Source of the DNA: Dehalococcoidales bacterium
GTDB lineage: Bacteria; Chloroflexota; Dehalococcoidia; Dehalococcoidales; UBA5760
Reading direction: 5' to 3'
Length of the DNA: 11,549 nucleotides
Assembly: GCA_016931015.1 (NCBI GenBank)
Contig: JAFGFP010000098.1
Span: 1 to 11,549, forward strand
Below are positions 6,112 to 11,549 of this stretch, in pieces; the stretch's first letter is position 1; every line of letters starts with the position of its first letter. Below the pieces are notes generated by a model, which was given only the letters and a program-made list of their open reading frames with translations, did no database searches and was not told the DNA's origin. The position numbers were made by a program, and so were the translations under genes.

Positions 6112-7050
6112 TCAGTATCTGGGCAGCGGTATCTCCAGGCTGCCCAGCATGGTAGCCAGCAGTGCCTTCTGGAGATGCAGCCTGTTTTCGGCCTGGTCGA
6201 AGACCACCGACTTCGGACTATCCAGAACATCGGGCGAGACTTCTTCGCCGCGATGCGCCGGTAAGGGATGCATCAGGATGGCATCCTCCCGGGCTAACGA
6301 CATAAGCTCGTCATTTACCTGATAACGGCGGAACACCCGGCGCCTTTCCTCCGCCTCCGCCTCCTGCCCCATGCTCGTCCAGACATCGGTGTAGATAACG
6401 TCGGCGTCGGTGGCCGCTTCCGCCGGCTCCTCGGTAAGCAATATCTCGGCGCCGCTTTCCATAGCATAACCCCGAGCCAGGCTCAGTACCTCCTCCCGTA
6501 TCCGGTAGCCGGGCGGCGAAGCGATGCGGAAGTTAAGCCCGCTGATGACGCTGGCCAGCATGAGGCTATTGGCCACGTTATTACCGTCGCCGATAAAGGC
6601 CAGGGTGAGGCCGGCCAGGTCGGGCTTCTTTTCGCTGATGGTAAGCAGGTCAGCCAGCGCCTGACAGGGGTGCTCCAGGTCCGAGAGAGCGTTTATCACC
6701 GGCACCGCGGCGTGAGCGGCCAGGGTCTCCAGGGTCTGGTGGGAAAAGGTGCGCGCGGCAATGGCATCGACGTAGCGGCTGAGCACCCGGGCGACATCGG
6801 GGATCGACTCGCGCTCCCCCAGCCCGACCTCGGCCGGGGAGAGATAAATCGCCTCCCCACCCAGCTGCCGCATGGCCAGCTCAAAGCTGACTCTGGTACG
6901 CAGCGACGGCTTCTGGAACATGACGGCCAGGGTCTTCCCGCTGAGCAGGGAGAGCCGCCCGCCGGCCTTAATATCGGCGGCATCGCGGAGCAGCAGTTGA
7001 ATGTCCTCGCTAGCCAGGTTGGATACAGAAAGTAGGTCCTTACCGAGCAA
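6112..7050 (-). CDS. argF: Ornithine carbamoyltransferase
   Basis: This enzyme joins carbamoyl phosphate and ornithine to give citrulline in arginine biosynthesis. The carbamoyl-phosphate site is seen as KPSLRTRVSFE (47-57; the family usually has STRTR) and HPCQALAD (127-134). The ornithine-specific SMG loop DVWTSMGQE (222-230) separates it from aspartate carbamoyltransferase. The 312 residues are normal. The late motif, usually HCLP, reads MHPLPAHRGEE here, with Pro262 at the position of the ornithine-contacting cysteine. The start is TTG (7048-7050 on the plus strand), chosen because AGGGGG lies seven bases upstream and the family N-terminus (KDLLSVSNLASEDI) follows at once; no in-frame ATG lies nearby. 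It heads the minus-strand cluster and diverges from trmO. Whether Pro262 affects activity cannot be told from sequence. Confidence 0.94.
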   Translation of the reverse strand: MLGKDLLSVSNLASEDIQLLLRDAADIKAGGRLSLLSGKTLAVMFQKPSLRTRVSFELAMRQLGGEAIYLSPAEVGLGERESIPDVARVLSRYVDAIAARTFSHQTLETLAAHAAVPVINALSDLEHPCQALADLLTISEKKPDLAGLTLAFIGDGNNVANSLMLASVISGLNFRIASPPGYRIREEVLSLARGYAMESGAEILLTEEPAEAATDADVIYTDVWTSMGQEAEAEERRRVFRRYQVNDELMSLAREDAILMHPLPAHRGEEVSPDVLDSPKSVVFDQAENRLHLQKALLATMLGSLEIPLPRY

Positions 7051-7077
7051 GTTTTAGCCCCCTTTTTGTATGACCCT

Positions 7078-7086
7078 AGTATACCA
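7078..7086 (-). promoter_or_regulatory. Extended -10 promoter candidate for argF
   Basis: Read on the minus strand the sequence is TGGTATACT: a TGn extension followed by TATACT, five of six bases of the -10 consensus. No good -35 box is seen at 16-18 bases, as is common for extended -10 promoters. Transcription would begin near 7071, giving a leader of about 20 bases that includes the AGGGGG ribosome binding site before the TTG start. It could drive the whole argF-to-gpsA cluster. Confidence 0.45.
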
Positions 7087-7133
7087 CGAAAACCACTTCT
7101 TAAATAGCGGCACGATTTAGCTAAGTCCCCGGC

Positions 7134-7162
7134 TTTACTAGCCAGAAGAAACCTGTTTTAAT
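7134..7162 (+). promoter_or_regulatory. Possible promoter for the trmO-polA gene group
   Basis: TTTACT (7134-7139) and TTTAAT (7157-7162) are 17 bases apart, and TGT directly precedes the -10, fitting an extended -10. The hexamers match consensus at four and five positions, but the -10 lacks the highly conserved second-position A. Initiation near 7169 would leave a leader of about 15 bases with AGAGG (7172-7176). This is a weak call. Confidence 0.3.
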
Positions 7163-7183
7163 GGGGATGGCAGAGGCAGGGTT

Positions 7184-7663
7184 ATGAAACAGATAATCAT
7201 GCGTCCCATCGGTATCATACATTCACACTACCAAGAGGCCCGGAATATACCCATCCAGGGTACCTTCGATAACGGGGTAGAGGCCTGGCTGGAGCTGAAG
7301 AAAGAGTACGCCGCAGGGCTCAAGGATCTAGACGGATTCAGCCATGCCATAATCATATACTACTTTCACCGCTCGCCCAGGGAGGAGACTATCGACAGGC
7401 CATACTTAGAAGAGCAAAAGCACGGTATTTTCGCCATCCGGAGCCCGCACCGCCCGAACCACATCGGGTTTTCAGTGATAAAGATTAAGCGGATAGAGAG
7501 AAACCGGCTTTATTTCACCGAGGTGGACGTCCTGGACGGAACGCCGCTTCTGGATATCAAACCCTATGTCAGCTACTTCGACAGCCGGGAGAACGTTATC
7601 TCAGGCTGGGTGGAAAGGCACTTCAGAAACGGAGAGATTCCAGATAAGACGGTCATCCCGTGA
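7184..7663 (+). CDS. trmO: TrmO-like tRNA N6-methyladenosine methyltransferase (TsaA/UPF0066 family)
   Basis: The family uses S-adenosylmethionine in an unusual beta-barrel fold. In E. coli, TrmO methylates the N6 of threonylcarbamoyl-adenosine at tRNA position 37. The 159 residues form only the catalytic domain; E. coli TrmO has an extra C-terminal region. Visible signatures are PIGIIHS (8-14), LKDLDGFSHAIIIYYF, the hallmark RSPHRPNHIGFS (86-97), and LDIKPYVSYFDS near the end. The ATG is chosen because AGAGG lies seven bases upstream (7172-7176); Met6 is a possible alternative. It leads a plus-strand group and is followed after 42 bases by the DUF4342 gene. Short TsaA-domain proteins are not all proven to act on tRNA, so the substrate is inferred from the family. 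Confidence 0.88.
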   Translation: MKQIIMRPIGIIHSHYQEARNIPIQGTFDNGVEAWLELKKEYAAGLKDLDGFSHAIIIYYFHRSPREETIDRPYLEEQKHGIFAIRSPHRPNHIGFSVIKIKRIERNRLYFTEVDVLDGTPLLDIKPYVSYFDSRENVISGWVERHFRNGEIPDKTVIP

Positions 7664-7677
7664 TGATAAAGCTCGAA

Positions 7678-7691
7678 AAACGGCGCCGTTT
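7678..7691. promoter_or_regulatory. Perfect 14-base palindrome before the DUF4342 gene
   Basis: AAACGGCGCCGTTT is an exact dyad with no spacer, placed just upstream of the ribosome binding site GGAGG (7695-7699). As RNA it could fold only a short stem, so a dimeric repressor site is as likely as a hairpin. Only three T follow, so termination would be weak. Function is unknown. Confidence 0.4.
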
Positions 7692-7705
7692 ACAGGAGGC
7701 CAGTC

Positions 7706-7984
7706 ATGAGTGAAGACGAAAAGGCCACCAACGAAAAATTTACCATCTCCGGAGATGACCTCGTCGAGAAGATAAAGCAACTCATCCACGAAGGTAACGT
7801 GAGACGGGTGCGCCTGATTTACAAAGGGAAACCGGTCTTCGATATCCCGCTCACCATCGGGGCCCCGGCGGCGGCCGCCATCATCATGGCCGCCCCGGTG
7901 CTGGCGGCTATCGGCGCCTTTGCCGCGCTGGCCACCGAATGCACCCTCGAGGTGGAGCGGGTCGAGGAATCGAAGTCCGCCTAG
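7706..7984 (+). CDS. DUF4342 domain protein, small and membrane-associated
   Basis: The 92 residues look like the DUF4342 family, which has no established function. The N-terminal half has the family pattern KFTISGDDLVEKIKQLIHEG (11-30), an amphipathic helix, followed by NVRRVRLIYKGKPVFDIPLTIG, probably two beta strands. A hydrophobic Ala/Ile/Pro-rich stretch follows at 51-76, long enough to cross or enter the membrane, then a charged tail. The start is firm: GGAGG (7695-7699) lies six bases before the ATG. It is preceded by trmO (42 bases) and followed by the DUF123 gene (22 bases). The cytosolic N-terminus, single hydrophobic segment and short length would suit a small regulator or membrane anchor, but that is a guess. 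The family assignment is from memory of its motif. Confidence 0.82.
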   Translation: MSEDEKATNEKFTISGDDLVEKIKQLIHEGNVRRVRLIYKGKPVFDIPLTIGAPAAAAIIMAAPVLAAIGAFAALATECTLEVERVEESKSA

Positions 7985-8006
7985 CGGGAAGAGGTATTCC
8001 GAAAGC

Positions 8007-8477
8007 ATGACCGGCACGTGGCGGGGAAGCTATATCCTACTTATATCCCTTAGCCAGGAGAGCACCATCAAGGCCGGGAGCCTGCCCCCCAGCTACTTTC
8101 CGGCGGCCAGTTACGCCTACGTGGGCTCGGCGATGGGCGGCTTTAAGGCCCGGCTGGCACGCCACCTGCGGGCGGAGAAAAGGCGCCACTGGCACATCGA
8201 CTATCTCCTGGAGCGGGCCGGTATCACCGGCCTAATCCTGTGTCAGACCGAGGCCCGGGTGGAGTGCGCCATCGCCCGTACCCTCAGCGGGCAGTTTACC
8301 AGCGTTCCCGGCTTCGGCTCAAGCGACTGCCGCTGCCCAAGCCACCTCTTTCTCTCAACCGACGGGCGCGGCCTGGAGCAGGCCGTCCTGGCGGTAGCTA
8401 ACTCGCTACCCGTAGCTAAAAGGATACACCGGCTCAGAATAAAGACGGCTAACCAAACCATCCGCTCTCTGCTATAA
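8007..8477 (+). CDS. DUF123 / GIY-YIG nuclease-like protein
   Basis: This 156-residue protein fits DUF123, a branch of the GIY-YIG nuclease superfamily that is sometimes fused to endonuclease III in other organisms. GSYILLISL (7-15) and SYAYVGSA (35-42) stand for the GIY and YIG strands. The signature goes on with Arg49, RHLR (52-55), HWHIDYLL (61-68), the Glu-Cys pair (86-87) and PGFGSSDC. It is probably a DNA-processing protein, but no reaction is proven for the family. The frame stays open upstream to 7920, overlapping the DUF4342 gene. The ATG at 8007 was chosen because the domain starts right after it and GAGGT lies at 7991-7995, eleven bases upstream; the upstream residues look like noise. 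The stop TAA is only seven bases before polA and lies inside a TATAAT box. Confidence 0.88.
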   Translation: MTGTWRGSYILLISLSQESTIKAGSLPPSYFPAASYAYVGSAMGGFKARLARHLRAEKRRHWHIDYLLERAGITGLILCQTEARVECAIARTLSGQFTSVPGFGSSDCRCPSHLFLSTDGRGLEQAVLAVANSLPVAKRIHRLRIKTANQTIRSLL

Positions 8478-8478
8478 T
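8470..8478 (+). promoter_or_regulatory. Perfect extended -10 box at the polA start
   Basis: TGCTATAAT is an exact TGn plus TATAAT match. It overlaps the stop codon of the DUF123 gene. The usual initiation distance of about seven bases falls on 8485, the A of the polA ATG, so it could make a leaderless mRNA. No -35 box is visible at 17 bases, and polA has no Shine-Dalgarno sequence upstream, only a GAG. The exact match makes chance less likely, but chance is not excluded. Confidence 0.45.
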
Positions 8479-8484
8479 GAGACT

Positions 8485-11220
8485 ATGAAAAAGCCGCTCC
8501 TCATGCTCTTTGACGGTAACGCTTTGCTTCACCGTGCCTTTCACGCCCTGCCTCCCCTGACGGTGAGAAAGACCGGCGAGACGGTGGGTGCGGTCTACGG
8601 CTTCGCCCTGATGCTGCTCAAGGCGTTAAGCGAGCTAAACCCCAGCCACTGCGCCGTTGCCTTCGACTTAAAAGCCCCCACCTTCCGCCACCAGCTCTTC
8701 CGCGACTATAAAGCCCACCGCCCCCCCACCCCCGACGAACTGGTCAACCAGCTGGGGCGGGTCCGGGAGCTGGTAAGCGCCTTTAATATCCCCATCTTCG
8801 AGCTTGAGGGCTACGAGGCGGACGACGTCCTGGGCACCCTCAGCCGGGAAGCCAGCGAGCAGGGTATCGACTCCGTAATCGTCACCGGAGACGCCGACAC
8901 CATGCAGCTGGTCTCGCCCAAGACCAGGGTGCTCTACCCCAAACCGAGAGGCAGCTTCAGCGACACCAACCTCTACGACGAAGCGACGGTCAAGGAAAGA
9001 TACGGGGTCGCCCCGGAGCACATCGCCGACCTAAAGGGGCTGGTCGGCGACCCCTCGGACAATATCCCCGGTATCCCCGGGGTGGGTAATAAGACGGCCG
9101 TTAAGCTCATCGGCCAGTTCGGCAGCGTCGAGGAGATATACGCCCAACTGGACCAGGTGAGCCCGCCCAAGCTCCAGGCACTCTTGCGCCAGCACGAAGA
9201 GACCGCCCGCCAGAGTAAGCACCTGGCGACTATCGTTACCGGGGTGCCGCTCAGCTTCAAGCTCGATAGCTGCCAGCTGAGCCTTTACGACCGGAAGCAG
9301 GTAGCCGAGCTCTTCCGCGAGCTTGAGTTCTTTAGCCTCCTCACGAAGCTGCCCGAGGCAGAAGCGCCTTCCGAAGCGTCTTCAACCTCCCCGGAGGTTA
9401 AGGTCACGCCCCAGGTTGAGCCTGCCTATCATACCGTCAACACCGCCCCGGATTTCGACGGGCTCCTGGCCCGCCTCAAAGATGCTAGGTCGTTTGTCTT
9501 CGACCTGGAGACGACCAGCCTGGACGCCATGCAGGCCCAATTGGTGGGTATCTCGCTCAGCCTGATGCCGGGCGAAGCCTATTACCTCCCGGTGGGTCAT
9601 ATCGGCCTGGGTCAGCCGGAGCAGCTACCCCTGGAAACAGGGGTAAACGGGCTGAAACCACTGTTCGAGGACGCTTCGCTTGCCAAGCTAGCCCACAACG
9701 GTAAGTACGACATGACCGTGCTCGCCGGGTACGGGGTGGCCGTGGCCAACCTGGCCTTCGACACCATGATAGCCGCCTACCTCCTGAACGAGAAGTCCCT
9801 GGGTTTAAAGGCGCTTGCCTTCAGCCGGCTCGGTATCGAGATGACGCCGATTACCGACTTAATCGGCAGCGGCGCCAAGCAGCGCCCCATGTCCCAGGTG
9901 TCAGTCGCGGAGGCCGCCGCCTACGCCGGGGCCGATGCTGACATCACGGGACGGCTTAAGGAGCTACTGGAGCCGGAGCTACGGGAGCAGGGGCTGTGGC
10001 GGCTCTTCGCCGAGGTCGAGATGCCCCTGGTGCCCATCCTGGTCGCCATGGAGAGGAATGGGGTCGCCCTGGATACCGGGCTCCTTAGGCAGATGGCCCA
10101 CCGCCTCGGTGAGCAACTAATCAATCTAGAGAAGGAAATTTATGGCAACGTGGGCCACCAATTCAACATAAACTCCCCCCAGCAGCTGGGCTCGGTTCTC
10201 TTTCAGGAGCTGGGCTTGCCCCCGGCCAGAAAGACCAAGAGCGGCTACGCCACCGGCGCCGCAATCTTAGAGGAGCTACGCGGCGTCCACCCGGTAATCG
10301 AGCTAATCCTGAGCTACCGCCAGTTGAGCAAACTCAAATCGACCTATATCGACGCCCTGCCGGCGCTGGTGAACCCCAAGACCGGCCGGGTGCACACCAG
10401 CTTTAACCAGACCCGGACGGCCACGGGACGGCTTTCCTCCAGCGAGCCAAATTTGCAGAATATCCCGGTGCGGGGCGGGATGGCCAAAGAAATCAGGGAG
10501 GCTTTTATCAGTCCGCCCGGTACCTTTCTCCTAGCCGGGGACTACTCCCAGATCGACCTGCGCGCCCTGGCGCATCTATCGCAGGACCCGGGCTTAGTAA
10601 GCGCCTTCCGGCAGGATGCCGATATTCACACCGCTACCGCCGCCCAGCTCTTTAACGTTAAGCCCGCTCAGGTAACGCCCGACATGCGCCGCCTGGCCAA
10701 GACGGTCAACTTCGGGGTTATCTACGGCATGAGCGACTACGGGCTGGAACAGGCCACCGAGCTCTCCCGTAAGGAAGCGGCCCAGTTCATAGCCGCCTAC
10801 TTCGAGAAATACCCCGGTCTCAAGGCCTACCTGGAGACGACCAAGGCCGAGGCGCGCCGCTCGGGCTACGTGCAGACGATTCTGGGCAGAAGACGACACA
10901 TCCCGGAGATTAATGCCGCTAACCGCCAGATAAGGGAGGCCGCGGAACGGATGGCGATAAACATGCCCGTGCAGGGGACATCCGCCGACATCATAAAGAT
11001 TGCCATGATTAACCTCCACCGGGAGATGGAGCGCCGTAAGCTAGGGAGCAAGATGCTGCTCCAGGTCCACGACGAGCTTATCTTCGAGGTGCCACAAGAA
11101 GAGATGGAGCTAATGCGTAAGCTCGTCCCCGAGATAATGTCCACCGCCCTCGCCCTGAGCGTGCCCCTCAAGGTGGATATCAAGACCGGCGCTAACTGGG
11201 GGGAGATGGAGCCCTCGTAG
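8485..11220 (+). CDS. polA: DNA polymerase I
   Basis: Pol I fills repair gaps and removes Okazaki primers. All three domains are present in 911 residues. The 5' nuclease (about 1-290) has FDGNALLHRAF, RDYKAHRP, EADDVLG, GDADTMQL and the helix-hairpin-helix GIPGVGNKTA. A linker at about 290-315 is rich in Ala, Ser, Pro and Glu. The 3'-5' exonuclease looks intact: DLE (Asp340, Glu342), HNGKYD (Asp409) and YAGAD (Tyr480, Asp484), so proofreading is expected. The polymerase domain has motif A GDYSQIDLR (Asp686), motif B RRLAKTVNFGVIYG (735-748, with Phe743) and motif C VHDELIFEV (Asp863). One oddity is motif A, which normally reads SQIELR: Asp691 replaces the Glu that serves as steric gate against ribonucleotides. 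It starts seven bases after the DUF123 gene, without a ribosome binding site; mutM follows 28 bases later. Confidence 0.98.
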   Translation: MKKPLLMLFDGNALLHRAFHALPPLTVRKTGETVGAVYGFALMLLKALSELNPSHCAVAFDLKAPTFRHQLFRDYKAHRPPTPDELVNQLGRVRELVSAFNIPIFELEGYEADDVLGTLSREASEQGIDSVIVTGDADTMQLVSPKTRVLYPKPRGSFSDTNLYDEATVKERYGVAPEHIADLKGLVGDPSDNIPGIPGVGNKTAVKLIGQFGSVEEIYAQLDQVSPPKLQALLRQHEETARQSKHLATIVTGVPLSFKLDSCQLSLYDRKQVAELFRELEFFSLLTKLPEAEAPSEASSTSPEVKVTPQVEPAYHTVNTAPDFDGLLARLKDARSFVFDLETTSLDAMQAQLVGISLSLMPGEAYYLPVGHIGLGQPEQLPLETGVNGLKPLFEDASLAKLAHNGKYDMTVLAGYGVAVANLAFDTMIAAYLLNEKSLGLKALAFSRLGIEMTPITDLIGSGAKQRPMSQVSVAEAAAYAGADADITGRLKELLEPELREQGLWRLFAEVEMPLVPILVAMERNGVALDTGLLRQMAHRLGEQLINLEKEIYGNVGHQFNINSPQQLGSVLFQELGLPPARKTKSGYATGAAILEELRGVHPVIELILSYRQLSKLKSTYIDALPALVNPKTGRVHTSFNQTRTATGRLSSSEPNLQNIPVRGGMAKEIREAFISPPGTFLLAGDYSQIDLRALAHLSQDPGLVSAFRQDADIHTATAAQLFNVKPAQVTPDMRRLAKTVNFGVIYGMSDYGLEQATELSRKEAAQFIAAYFEKYPGLKAYLETTKAEARRSGYVQTILGRRRHIPEINAANRQIREAAERMAINMPVQGTSADIIKIAMINLHREMERRKLGSKMLLQVHDELIFEVPQEEMELMRKLVPEIMSTALALSVPLKVDIKTGANWGEMEPS

Positions 11221-11248
11221 TCAGTAATACCCTAAGGAGAAGAGTTAA

Positions 11249-11549
11249 ATGCCTGAGCTTCCCGAGGTCGAGACGATAAGGAACGAGCTTACCCCGCTCG
11301 TCGTAGGGCGTCGCATTACCGGAATCACCATGGGCTGGGAGGGGATAGTGAAAAAGCCCGCGCTTACCGAGTTCTGTAGCCGCCTCTCGGGGCAGGTAAT
11401 AACCGGACTCAGCCGGCGCGGTAAGTACCTCACCTTCAGCCTGAAGAGCGGTCAGGCCCTGGTTATCCACCTCAAGATGACCGGCTCGCTGCTCATGAAC
11501 CACGCCTCAGACGAGCCCGCCCGGCACATCCGCGCCGTTCTGCACCTGG
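11249..11549 (+). CDS. mutM: Formamidopyrimidine-DNA glycosylase, 5' part
   Basis: MutM (Fpg) removes 8-oxoguanine and ring-opened purines and cuts the abasic site. The first 100 residues are present and the gene runs off the window end. The N-terminus MPELPEVETI exposes the catalytic proline after Met removal, with Glu3 next to it. RRGKYL (57-62) carries the conserved phosphate-binding lysine (Lys60 in this numbering), and HLKMTGSL (74-81) carries the methionine that fills the helix gap. The zinc finger that would complete it lies outside. AAGGAGA (11234-11240) lies eight bases before the ATG. It is 28 bases after polA and probably cotranscribed; Pol I could fill the gap that follows MutM incision. 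MutM is preferred over endonuclease VIII because of PELPEVE. Confidence 0.96.
   Translation, partial: MPELPEVETIRNELTPLVVGRRITGITMGWEGIVKKPALTEFCSRLSGQVITGLSRRGKYLTFSLKSGQALVIHLKMTGSLLMNHASDEPARHIRAVLHL

Noticed and set aside
5648..6322. Plus-strand open frame of 224 codons spanning the membrane protein and the argF end
   Set aside because: It crosses two real minus-strand genes, has no recognisable motif, and fits a codon-bias shadow.
7920..8006. Longer N-terminus for the DUF123 protein, starting at 7920
   Set aside because: It would overlap the DUF4342 gene by 65 bases, its residues are Pro/Ser/Arg noise, and the ATG at 8007 has an upstream GAGGT and sits at the domain edge.

Overview
The window is a compact stretch of bacterial housekeeping DNA, GC-rich by eye, with no mobile element, CRISPR array, tRNA or rRNA that I can see. 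Twelve protein genes are supported; the first (dnaK) and last (mutM) are cut by the window ends. The protein motifs and gene order (dnaK-dnaJ; argF / der-plsY-gpsA; polA-mutM) suggest a Chloroflexota bacterium, probably Dehalococcoidia-like. That placement is an inference from remembered family features, not from a search.

Layout. (1) 1-2214, plus strand: the 3' half of dnaK and complete dnaJ, the Hsp70 chaperone pair. Their 201-base spacer holds a possible promoter and a striking nested palindromic element whose tail carries the dnaJ ribosome binding site. (2) 7050 down to 2277, minus strand: argF, an unrecognised membrane protein of 217 residues, der, plsY and gpsA, closely spaced and probably one transcription unit. 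GpsA makes sn-glycerol 3-phosphate and PlsY acylates it, so the last two genes are consecutive steps of phospholipid synthesis. Der is the two-domain ribosome-assembly GTPase and ArgF is arginine biosynthesis. dnaJ and gpsA converge with only 62 bases between them and no clear terminator. (3) 7184-11549, plus strand: a TrmO-like tRNA methyltransferase, a small DUF4342 membrane-associated protein, a DUF123/GIY-YIG nuclease-like protein, DNA polymerase I and the start of mutM. The last three form a small DNA repair neighbourhood. The 133-base divergent region between argF and trmO carries candidate promoters in both directions.

No obviously new multi-gene system is present. The points worth a second look are: two related palindromic intergenic elements (before dnaJ and before der) with competing hairpins; a perfect extended -10 box placed so that polA could be transcribed as a leaderless mRNA; non-consensus residues at important sites (Asp at the steric-gate Glu position of Pol I, Pro in place of Cys in the ornithine carbamoyltransferase HCLP motif, Thr in the GpsA nucleotide-binding loop); a proline-rich DnaK tail; and the unknown 217-residue membrane protein between argF and der.
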